Shown one piece after another: positions 14,517 through 21,783 of a DNA stretch of 24,776 nucleotides. The stretch's first letter is position 1. Every line of letters begins with the position of its first letter. A program made the translations under genes and the position numbers. The notes under the pieces were generated by a model. That model was given only the letters and a program-made list of their open reading frames with translations. It searched no databases and had not been told where the DNA came from. Origin of the DNA: Nitrospiraceae bacterium (GTDB taxonomy: Bacteria > Nitrospirota > Thermodesulfovibrionia > Thermodesulfovibrionales > Dissulfurispiraceae); contig PMYY01000235.1 in assembly GCA_003170655.1 (NCBI GenBank), forward strand, positions 4,700 through 29,475, given 5' to 3'.

Positions 14517-16279
14517 TCAGGGACTATTTTAGAGTACTTCTGGTTAATCTTTCGACCGGACAACGTACCATTTCCGATATCGATGGCAGAAATACGGTAG
14601 CAGGCGGAAGTGGTTTGGCAGCGATGCTCTTCGGAAAATACGGCCTCCCGGGGAAGCCTTGGGACGACCCTGGCCAACCGCTTATCTTTGCGATTGGTCC
14701 GCTTACCGGCTATTTCCCGCTCATGAGTAAGACGGTCTGCGCCTTTAAGTCCCCATATCACGATCAATACGCTGAGAGCCACGGTGGAGGCCGTTCAGCC
14801 CTTTCCTTGCGGTTTGCCGACTTTGATGCACTGGTGATCATTGGTAGGGTAAAGTCACCGTCGGCCCTTATCATAGGGTCGCGCCGGATTGATCTGGAAG
14901 ACGTCCACTATCTATGGGGTACCGACCTCCAGGTTGCAGGAAGGATTCTGCGGCGTATGTTCCCCGGATCAGGCCACCGGACGATCCTCAGGATAGGTCC
15001 AGCAGGTGAGAGACAGTCACCCATGGCCTGCATCAGCGTCGACACCTATCGCCATTTCGGCAGACTGGGCGGTGGTGCCGTGATGGGATCAAAAAATCTC
15101 AAAGCGATCATGATACATGGCGACGGGTCCTTCCCTATTCCTGAAGGCGATGAATATGTGAAGTTGTTTGAAAAAGTTCACACTGAGATGACCGATACCG
15201 ACATGATGAGCAAGTACCATAACCTTGGCACGCCCGGTAATGTAGCTATCATGAATGCCATCAAGGCGTTGCCGCTGAGGAACCTTCAGGCGACTACCGA
15301 CCAGGCGACAGAGGGAATTACGGGTGAACGGTTCGCCGACGTTGCGCTTCTTAGAAACGCGGCCTGCTCCGGCTGTCCTGTCGGTTGCATCCATATCGGT
15401 TTCGTGAGAGAGCGCTTTCAGAAAGAGAACCGCTACATCTACCGTCAGATCTCTTACGACCATGAGCTGATTTTCGCCGTCGGCTCCATGATCGGCGTAA
15501 TGGACTGCTTCGAGGTGCTCAAACTTATCGATGTGGCTGAGAAAATGGGACTCGATGTGATGTCAGCCGGTGTCTCGCTTGCATGGGCGACCGAGGCTTT
15601 TAGCAAGGGCATCATCACCGAGAAAGAAACGCTTGTGCCCCTTGCCTTTGGCAACGGGACCTCATACCAGACCGCGCTGCACCATCTCGCCATCGGTACG
15701 AATGAGTTTTACCAAGTTCTTTCACGCGGTACGATGAAGGCAGCGGAACGTTACGGCGGCGGTGATTTCGCCTGTGTGCTCGGGCAGGAGATGGCTGGCT
15801 ATGCTACGGGCGAGACGTTTTTTGTTTCCCAGGCTCTTGGTTTGCGTCACTCGCATCTTGACTCTGCCGGATATTCATATGATCAAAAGCCGAAGGGCAA
15901 GACCATCGAGAATGCGGTGAAGTTCCTGGTCCAGGACGAACAGGGAAGGGTTCTTCTCACCTCAATGGTTGCCTGCCTGTTTGCACGAAGCGTGTATACC
16001 GATGAGTTGCTGGCGAATTGCCTGAAGAGCGTCGGCTACGGTACGCTTGCGGAGAACATGACCCAAGTCTCCAAAGAGATCCAGAGACTCAGATGGAGGA
16101 TGAGGGTCGGCACAGGGTTCAGGCCGGAACTCGTATCGATCCCTAAACGGTTCACAGAGATAACGACGTGGAAGGGACAGATCGATAGCGTTTTTCTCAA
16201 CGGCCTTAAAGACCAATACGCAAGCGCCATTCTTGCACTTGCAGCGCCAGAAATGAACAAGCTCACCGAGAGCGGTTGA
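14513..16279 (+). CDS. Aldehyde:ferredoxin oxidoreductase family protein (divergent); candidate GAP oxidoreductase
   Basis: The start is ATG 14513, with GGGGAGG about 7 nt before it, overlapping the ferredoxin stop. The frame is open further upstream but has no supported start there. The protein has 588 residues, typical of the tungsten-pterin AOR family. GPLTGYFPLMSKT, GRLGGGAVMGSKNLKAI and the cluster motif CSGCPVGC (C285, C288, C292) with C488 match the family spacing C-x2-C-x3-C-x195-C. HELIFAVGS and GLRHSHL align with the active-site Glu and His regions. The usual second pterin motif D-x-x-G-L-C reads T-S-M-V-A-C here, and the common DPRG block is not evident, so it belongs to a divergent subgroup. 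Its place after glycolytic genes suggests glyceraldehyde-3-phosphate as substrate. This is an inference, and other aldehydes are possible. Confidence 0.88.
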   Translation: MIRDYFRVLLVNLSTGQRTISDIDGRNTVAGGSGLAAMLFGKYGLPGKPWDDPGQPLIFAIGPLTGYFPLMSKTVCAFKSPYHDQYAESHGGGRSALSLRFADFDALVIIGRVKSPSALIIGSRRIDLEDVHYLWGTDLQVAGRILRRMFPGSGHRTILRIGPAGERQSPMACISVDTYRHFGRLGGGAVMGSKNLKAIMIHGDGSFPIPEGDEYVKLFEKVHTEMTDTDMMSKYHNLGTPGNVAIMNAIKALPLRNLQATTDQATEGITGERFADVALLRNAACSGCPVGCIHIGFVRERFQKENRYIYRQISYDHELIFAVGSMIGVMDCFEVLKLIDVAEKMGLDVMSAGVSLAWATEAFSKGIITEKETLVPLAFGNGTSYQTALHHLAIGTNEFYQVLSRGTMKAAERYGGGDFACVLGQEMAGYATGETFFVSQALGLRHSHLDSAGYSYDQKPKGKTIENAVKFLVQDEQGRVLLTSMVACLFARSVYTDELLANCLKSVGYGTLAENMTQVSKEIQRLRWRMRVGTGFRPELVSIPKRFTEITTWKGQIDSVFLNGLKDQYASAILALAAPEMNKLTESG

Positions 16280-16377
16280 GCAAGGGACCCATGATCATAA
16301 GTAAGACGTCAGGGCTAACCTGAGCGATGAAGTATGAGGATGAAAAATGCAAGATAACCTTGGTAATGGAGGCTATT

Positions 16378-16521
16378 ATGTGGGAACAATGCAGCAGTTG
16401 TGCGCATTTTTGTGGCAGTTTCGTGAAGGAAGAACCTTCCTGCACAGCTTTCCCGTTGGGCATTTCCTATGGAAATCTGGGAGGGTATCCCAGGTTACAT
16501 CAAATGAAAGCAGCTGGCTAA
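16378..16521 (+). CDS. Small Cys-rich protein (47 residues), possibly truncated
   Basis: GGAGG sits 8 nt before ATG 16378, so this start is preferred to any further upstream. The peptide MWEQCSSCAHFCGSF, then CTAFPLGIS, carries C5, C8, C12 and C22. It resembles short proteins with the pattern CxxCxH...CxAFPxGIP...H..PxPGDxGIRFE that I recall from many bacteria. After AFPLGIS the match weakens. The frame ends at TAA where the family usually shows PGDxG, and the codons just beyond the stop read CLGFED, similar to the missing end. It may therefore be a recently shortened member. A zinc or iron site is only a guess. Confidence 0.55.
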   Translation: MWEQCSSCAHFCGSFVKEEPSCTAFPLGISYGNLGGYPRLHQMKAAG

Positions 16522-16542
16522 TGTTTAGGATTTGAGGACATT

Positions 16543-17571
16543 GTGACAGAGAAGAATGTGTTATTTTATGCTATGGTGATTGCATTCGTGTATCTGGCGT
16601 GTGTGATGATTTCGCCTTTCATCCTGGCTATCTTCTCGGCGGTGGTCTTTTCAATCGTTCTATCGCCTGTCTATGAGTTCATCGGTAAAAGGTTAAAGAA
16701 TGCCAATATAGCAGCCGCTGTCGTCGTACTCATAGCCCTGCTGCTATTTGTCGCGCCATTATCATATTTTTGCTATTTGTTGATTGATGAAATCAAGGTA
16801 ATAATCAGTCTATCCGGCGGAAAAGACATCCCCACGATTATTTTCGAGAATAGTAATCTGAAATCAGCGATTGCAGAAATGGCACAACTGCTGAATATCC
16901 CGCCTGAAGAATTATACAGCTATCTACTCAGGCTTATTGTCGCTGTAAAGACCGGCCTCACTCGGATTGTTAGCGAAAATGCATTAGTCGCTATCAATGC
17001 AGTCATGAACTATTTCATAATGCTCTTTACGCTCTTTTTTCTTCTTCGTGACCGGGAAGCTTTTGTTTCCGCAATACGCAGGCTTCTGCCCTTGACGGCA
17101 ATACAGAAGGAACAGCTGAAAACAAGAATAGAAGAGGTCATTATATCTACCATGTATGGCGGGGTCATGATTGCGCTGGCTGGCGGTGTTATAGGAGGGG
17201 TAGCGTTTCATTTTCTGGGTGTCCCCTCTCCCCTACTGCTTGGCTTTGCGATGTCAGTGTTTTCTTTTATCCCGATTGTAGGATCGTTCGCGATCTGGGG
17301 CCCGGTCACGGCATATCTATTCATAAGCGGCGAAATAATAAAAGGCATTATTATGGCGGCAGTGGGCATAGTTGTAATAGTCGGACTGGTAGAACACATA
17401 CTGAAACCAAAAATAATGGGGCAACGGGCAAGGATACATACAGCACTGATCTTTTTTGGAGTACTGGGAGGAATACACGTTTTCGGTGTGATAGGCTTTG
17501 TTGCGGGCCCGCTTATTGTAGCGGTTCTTATGATGACAATGCCGCTTATAGAAAAGAAGCTTGAGCAATAG
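16543..17571 (+). CDS. AI-2E family (PerM/UPF0118) membrane protein
   Basis: The start is GTG 16543 with TTGAGGA upstream. The 342 residues give the typical pattern: two or three hydrophobic segments in the first 75 residues, a soluble region at about 85-140, then further membrane segments to the end. These include a long C-terminal group with GVPSPLLLGFAMSVFSFIPIVGS and EHILKPKIMG. Family members have been linked to export of autoinducer-2, to ion/proton antiport and to peptide handling, so the substrate cannot be told here. The stop comes just before mlaE, which suggests a shared transcript with the lipid transport genes. Base composition is slightly AT-richer than in the neighbours. Confidence 0.9.
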   Translation: MTEKNVLFYAMVIAFVYLACVMISPFILAIFSAVVFSIVLSPVYEFIGKRLKNANIAAAVVVLIALLLFVAPLSYFCYLLIDEIKVIISLSGGKDIPTIIFENSNLKSAIAEMAQLLNIPPEELYSYLLRLIVAVKTGLTRIVSENALVAINAVMNYFIMLFTLFFLLRDREAFVSAIRRLLPLTAIQKEQLKTRIEEVIISTMYGGVMIALAGGVIGGVAFHFLGVPSPLLLGFAMSVFSFIPIVGSFAIWGPVTAYLFISGEIIKGIIMAAVGIVVIVGLVEHILKPKIMGQRARIHTALIFFGVLGGIHVFGVIGFVAGPLIVAVLMMTMPLIEKKLEQ

Positions 17572-17578
17572 CGGCGTG

Positions 17579-18757
17579 ATGACAGAACGTATCAGCCGGG
17601 AGGGAAAAGTGGCATCTGACAAAGCGCTACAGAAAGCAGATCTGTCGCTGCTCCGTCTTGCCGACGGAACGCTGACAGTGCGTCTATCCGGGGAATGGAA
17701 ACTGGGAAAGCAGCTTCCGCAGGGTGAAGAGTTACGGGGCAAGATCGAGTCCGCAGAGACAGTCAGCCGCCTCACCTTTGACACTCAGGCCATGACAGGA
17801 TGGGATAGCGGCCTCATAACATTCCTTATGGATATCATCGATCTCGGCTCGGAAATGCATATTCCTGTCGAGAAGGACCGCCTGCCGGCAGGCGTACAGC
17901 GAATCCTGACCCTTGCTTCTGCAGTTCCTGAAAGAAAGGGTGTGCGCAGGAAAGCTACTAAGACCTCGTTTGTCGATAGGGTAGGAGAATCTTCAATCGC
18001 CTTCTGGCGTTCTAGTCTCGAAATGGTCGGGTTCATTGGGGAGGCCTCTGTCGCCTTTATGAGATTGCTCGTGGGAAAGGCCCAGTTTCGCCCCTCTGAT
18101 CTCCTTCTCACGATGCAGGAATGCGGTGCGCAAGCTCTTCCGATTGTCTCGCTTATCAGTATCCTTGTCGGCATCATACTAGCCTTCATCGGCGCCATCC
18201 AACTTAAGATTTTCGGTGCACAGATCTATGTGGCCAGTCTGGTAGGAATCGGAATGGTCCGGGCACTTGCGGCTGTTATGACCGGGATTATAATGGCCGG
18301 CCGCACCGGAGCATCATTTGCCGCTCAGCTCGGTACGATGCAGGTGAATGAGGAAATCGACGCTTTGAAGACCCTCGGAATCTCACCCATGGAATTCCTC
18401 GTCCTCCCGAGAATGCTTGCCCTTTTTTTCATGATGCCTCTTTTGAGTCTTTATGCTGACTTGATGGGAATAATCGGCGGCTTGATAATTGGGGTCTCTA
18501 TGCTTGACCTGAGTTTCATGGAATACTACAACAAGACTTGTGAATCCGTGCACCTGAATGACTTATGGGTCGGGCTATTCAGTGCCGCGGTCTTCGGCGT
18601 GCTTGTGGCGCTCGCAGGCTGTCTCCGCGGAATGCAGTCCGGACGGAGCGCTTCAGCAGTCGGTGAAGCGACAACCTCTGCAGTGGTTACAAGCATAGTC
18701 AGCATCGTTGTGGCTATGGCCGTGATAACGTTTGTCTGTAATGTGCTGCATATCTAA
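17579..18757 (+). CDS. mlaE: MlaE-type ABC permease with fused N-terminal STAS domain
   Basis: Inner-membrane permease of an Mla-type phospholipid transport system. Residues of about 20-105 form a STAS domain (LADGTLTVRLSGEWKLG, then GWDSGLITFL), equivalent to MlaB in E. coli but here part of the permease. From about 140 on it is the MlaE domain, with several membrane helices and the family block EEIDALKTLGISPMEFLVLPR. The start is uncertain. ATG 17579 is used here; TTG 17561 would overlap the previous gene, and GTG 17609 has GGGAGGG before it but at a short distance. The stop is followed 10 nt later by the mlaF start. A STAS-MlaE fusion means no separate mlaB is needed. Confidence 0.9.
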   Translation: MTERISREGKVASDKALQKADLSLLRLADGTLTVRLSGEWKLGKQLPQGEELRGKIESAETVSRLTFDTQAMTGWDSGLITFLMDIIDLGSEMHIPVEKDRLPAGVQRILTLASAVPERKGVRRKATKTSFVDRVGESSIAFWRSSLEMVGFIGEASVAFMRLLVGKAQFRPSDLLLTMQECGAQALPIVSLISILVGIILAFIGAIQLKIFGAQIYVASLVGIGMVRALAAVMTGIIMAGRTGASFAAQLGTMQVNEEIDALKTLGISPMEFLVLPRMLALFFMMPLLSLYADLMGIIGGLIIGVSMLDLSFMEYYNKTCESVHLNDLWVGLFSAAVFGVLVALAGCLRGMQSGRSASAVGEATTSAVVTSIVSIVVAMAVITFVCNVLHI

Positions 18758-18767
18758 GGAGTACAGA

Positions 18768-19550
18768 GTGGAGATAAGAGAGGCGGAGCCACATATCATT
18801 GTGGAGGACCTGACCGTGGCCTATGGGAGCAACGTGATCCTCCATGACCTCACCTTTACCATTAACAGAGGCGATATATTCATAATCATGGGAGCAAGTG
18901 GCGGCGGCAAGAGCACCATTTTGCGGAGCATGGTCGGACTCCTTCAGCCGACAAAAGGACAGGTCCTCTATGACGGCCTGAGTTTCTGGTCAGCAGGGCC
19001 CGAAGAACAGAAGAGCATTATGAGAAAGTTCGGCGTACTCTATCAGGGCGGCGCTCTCTGGAGTTCTCTCACTCTTGGAGAAAACGTTGCCCTGCCGCTC
19101 CAGCAATACACGGACCTGAGCTCAGGTCAGATTGAAAGGATCGCCTCGCTCAAGCTCGCGCTTGTCGGACTCGCCGGCTTCGAGGAGTACTATCCATCCG
19201 AGATCAGCGGCGGCATGAAGAAACGCGCCGGACTGGCTCGCGCCATGGCGTTAGACCCTGAAATCCTCTTCTTCGATGAGCCCTCTGCGGGACTCGATCC
19301 GATCAGCGCCCATCTGCTTGACGAGTTGATCATCGAACTTAGAAATAGTCTTGGGGCCACGGTAGTTGTTGTGACCCATGAATTGGCGAGCATATTCGCG
19401 ATCGGAAATAACTCAGTCTTTCTCGACGCCGACACGAGAACGATGATCGCCGGGGGAGCGCCCATGAAACTCCTCGCCGAGTCAAAGGACCCCAAAGTGA
19501 TGAACTTTCTGACCCGTGGAGAGGGTCGTGTACAAGAAGAGATAAGGTAG
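18768..19550 (+). CDS. mlaF: MlaF-type ABC transporter ATPase
   Basis: ATP-binding subunit that powers lipid movement through MlaE. The start is GTG 18768, chosen because AAGGAG at 18756-18761 lies 6 nt before it. The protein has 260 residues. Walker A is GASGGGKST with Lys48, the Q loop is VLYQGGALW, and the signature is ISGGMKKRAGLARAM. Walker B is EILFFDEPSAGLD, and the switch His is in VVVTHE. The signature and the GALWSSLT segment are typical of the MlaF/Ttg2A group rather than of drug exporters. It lies between mlaE and mlaD in the standard order. Confidence 0.95.
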   Translation: MEIREAEPHIIVEDLTVAYGSNVILHDLTFTINRGDIFIIMGASGGGKSTILRSMVGLLQPTKGQVLYDGLSFWSAGPEEQKSIMRKFGVLYQGGALWSSLTLGENVALPLQQYTDLSSGQIERIASLKLALVGLAGFEEYYPSEISGGMKKRAGLARAMALDPEILFFDEPSAGLDPISAHLLDELIIELRNSLGATVVVVTHELASIFAIGNNSVFLDADTRTMIAGGAPMKLLAESKDPKVMNFLTRGEGRVQEEIR

Positions 19551-19575
19551 AAATCGATGATTGAGGAGAAAAATA

Positions 19576-20577
19576 ATGAGTAAACAGGCAAACAAAACGC
19601 TCATCGGCGCTTTTGTCCTGGGCGCTTTGGTTCTCATCGTTACGGGTGTAGTCGTCTTCGGTTCAGGCACATTCTTCAGAAAGGTCAATAGGAACGTGAT
19701 GTTCTTTGAGGGCTCGGTGAAAGGGCTCCAGATTGGGGCGCCGATCATTTTCCGAGGCGTCCAGATAGGGCACGTTACCGACATCGCCCTGGAGCTCAAT
19801 GCAAAAGACCTCACCGCATTCATCCCGGTTTACACAGAAATCGATCCTCAAAAAGTCATTCCAATCGCGGACAAGCCAAGCTATGACCAACTGTATCTTC
19901 AGGCATTGATAGAGAAAGGACTGAGAGCCCAGCTTCAGCTGCAGAGTTTCGTCACCGGCCAGCTTATGGTCAATCTCGATTTCTACCCAGATACTCCGAT
20001 CAGACTTGTTGGCCTCGAAAAGAAATATCCTGAAATCCCGACAATTCCTTCGAGTCTTGAGAAACTGACAAAAAGCTTCGAGGCGTTGCCGCTCAAGGAG
20101 ATCGCCGACAGATTAAACGAAACCCTTGCAGGAATAAACAGGCTTGTCAACTCCCGGGACCTGCAGACAAGCATCAGCTCGCTGAATCAGTTGCTCAAAA
20201 ATACTGATGCTCTGGTGAAAAATGTTAACACAAAGATCGGGCCTCTGGCTTCAGATATCAAGGGAACGACGGATGCTGCCCGGGCAGCCTTTGTGCAGGC
20301 CGAAAAAACACTCAGATTTGATGAAGGTGCACCCGGGCAGATCGCAGTGAGCGTTAAAGAAACCCTATCAGCAGCCCAGGCCACTCTGAAAGAAACAAAC
20401 AAAGCCGTCGAAAATATCAACGGGATCGCTGCGCAAAATGCAAATCTCGGTTATGAGATAGGCAGGACGCTTGAGCAGGTCGCTGAGCTTTCCCGTTCCA
20501 TCCGTGTTCTGGCGGATTACCTTGAACGCCACCCTGAAGCCTTGCTTAGAGGGAAGCGCCCTGAGAAAGGAGAATGA
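19576..20577 (+). CDS. mlaD: MlaD/MCE domain protein
   Basis: Periplasmic lipid-binding component anchored in the inner membrane. ATG 19576 is chosen because GAGGAG lies about 8 nt before it. The TTG further upstream has no site. The protein has 333 residues: a membrane anchor at about 8-29, then one MCE domain at about 37-115 (FFEGSVKGLQIGAPIIFRGVQIG). A long helical tail follows to the end, with heptad-like stretches and QLLKNTDALVKN and LSAAQATLKETNKAVENING segments. The tail is much longer than in E. coli MlaD and recalls the needle-forming tails of PqiB-like proteins, which may bridge the periplasm. A PqiC-like lipoprotein follows directly, in keeping with this. Confidence 0.93.
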   Translation: MSKQANKTLIGAFVLGALVLIVTGVVVFGSGTFFRKVNRNVMFFEGSVKGLQIGAPIIFRGVQIGHVTDIALELNAKDLTAFIPVYTEIDPQKVIPIADKPSYDQLYLQALIEKGLRAQLQLQSFVTGQLMVNLDFYPDTPIRLVGLEKKYPEIPTIPSSLEKLTKSFEALPLKEIADRLNETLAGINRLVNSRDLQTSISSLNQLLKNTDALVKNVNTKIGPLASDIKGTTDAARAAFVQAEKTLRFDEGAPGQIAVSVKETLSAAQATLKETNKAVENINGIAAQNANLGYEIGRTLEQVAELSRSIRVLADYLERHPEALLRGKRPEKGE

Positions 20578-20579
20578 AA

Positions 20580-21221
20580 ATGAGAACCATTCATTTAGAG
20601 CGGTATGTGCTCTTTACCCTCGCAATATTCATGGTCCTTTTGACCGGGTGCGCCAGCTCGCCGTCGTCGAAGTTCTATCAGCTAAACCCGGGGCAGAACA
20701 AAACTTCGGTCACAGGCGATGTATCCCTCGATCAAAGCCAGGTCATTGCGATAGGTCCCGTTCGCATACCTGACTATCTCGACCGGCCTCAGATAGTGAC
20801 ACGCTCCGGCAAGAATGAGCTCAAACTCTCGGAATTTGACCGGTGGGCCGGTTCGCTTGAGAGCGATGTCAACCGTGTCCTTGTAGAGGACATCTCCAGC
20901 CTGCTGCCAGCTGATTGTTTTTCCGTCGTGCACTGGACCCCCTACTTAGAGAGTCAAGTACCTGCTTCGCATAGAGTCGAAGTGATAGTGGACCGTTTCG
21001 AAGGAGCACTTGGTGATTCAGTGTTGCTGAAAGCCCAATGGAGAATATTCGCCAAAGACAGGAGTTTGATTCTGGAAAAGGGATCGCGAGTTAGAGAACA
21101 GATGAACGGCAGCAGTTATGGTGCGCTCGTTGCCGCTATGAGTAGTGCTCTTGAGCGACTGAGCCGCGATATCTACGTAGGAATCATGTCTGTTATCCGG
21201 CAAGAGCAGACAAGAAAATAG
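20580..21221 (+). CDS. ABC-type transport auxiliary lipoprotein (PqiC-like)
   Basis: Predicted outer-membrane lipoprotein of the PqiC/ABC_trans_aux family, 213 residues. ATG 20580 has AAAGGAG at a better distance than ATG 20574, which overlaps the mlaD stop; both give the same protein apart from two residues. The signal peptide ends in a lipobox LLTGC with acceptor Cys24, followed by ASSPSSKFYQLNPG. The core shows IAIGPVRIPDYLDRPQIVTRSG and EFDRWAGSLESDVNRVL, the typical family blocks. It probably receives or positions the MlaD tail at the outer membrane. It is the last gene of the operon that starts at the AI-2E gene or at mlaE. Confidence 0.92.
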   Translation: MRTIHLERYVLFTLAIFMVLLTGCASSPSSKFYQLNPGQNKTSVTGDVSLDQSQVIAIGPVRIPDYLDRPQIVTRSGKNELKLSEFDRWAGSLESDVNRVLVEDISSLLPADCFSVVHWTPYLESQVPASHRVEVIVDRFEGALGDSVLLKAQWRIFAKDRSLILEKGSRVREQMNGSSYGALVAAMSSALERLSRDIYVGIMSVIRQEQTRK

Positions 21222-21373
21222 TTGCCTTATTGTGTGGCTGGTTACTTTGCACGTTTTTAACTCCCCAAGCTCGATTGCAGGCAAAACATAACAATGAATA
21301 TAGCTGACTACCTTTAAAAAACGAAATGTGATACACTGCGCGTGAGTTGAACAACATTGTAAAAGGAGAACAA

Positions 21374-21703
21374 ATGAAAAATCTGGAAGGACTTTGGACA
21401 ATTTATTTTCGGTCGGGTTTTTTCGGCACCGGCGTGGCAGTTTTCAAAGATAACCGACTATTGGGAGGTGATACATATTATTATTACGACGGAAACTTCA
21501 AACTCAAGGATCACAGAGTCGATGCCACTATTATGGTCGTGAGGTTCAATCTAACAGGAGTGGGCGTTTTTGGCAACCTGGACTCATTCAATCTGAACGT
21601 TTCTGGTGACATCACAGGTGATGAAATGCAACTACAAGGGGAAATATTGGAACAACCCGATAAGAAAATTAGTATCCACTGTAAGAAAATGACCAGTTTC
21701 TGA
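21374..21703 (+). CDS. GrlR-like small protein
   Basis: The start is ATG 21374 with AAAGGAG before it. The protein has 109 residues, nearly all beta strand. GLWTIYFRSGFFGTGVAVFKD and GGDTYYYYDGNF match the pattern of GrlR-type calycin-fold proteins (GLW...F....GTGV.VF..GR..GGDS.YYY.G.Y). GrlR itself represses a type III secretion regulator in enteric pathogens. Members outside that setting are widespread and of unknown role, and no secretion genes are seen here. It stands alone, with its own 152-nt upstream gap, after the Mla operon. Confidence 0.7.
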   Translation: MKNLEGLWTIYFRSGFFGTGVAVFKDNRLLGGDTYYYYDGNFKLKDHRVDATIMVVRFNLTGVGVFGNLDSFNLNVSGDITGDEMQLQGEILEQPDKKISIHCKKMTSF

Positions 21704-21723
21704 GCCCGGGTTGCGAGAGACCT

Positions 21724-21769
21724 AAGCTATAGCTTTCAGTCAATTGTGGCCCACAATGTCCGTATACGG
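21724..21769 (+). promoter_or_regulatory. Three short perfect dyads before the cyclase gene
   Basis: AAGCTATAGCTT (21724-21735), ATTGTG-GCC-CACAAT (21743-21757) and CCGTATACGG (21760-21769) follow one another between the GrlR-like gene and the DAC gene, ending 14 nt before the ATG. They could be operators or RNA hairpins. No factor is recognised. Confidence 0.35.
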
Positions 21770-21783
21770 CAGGGAGCATAAAA

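Noticed and set aside
21275..21304. TTGCAG / TATAGC as a promoter for the GrlR-like gene
   Set aside because: Both hexamers match the consensus poorly.
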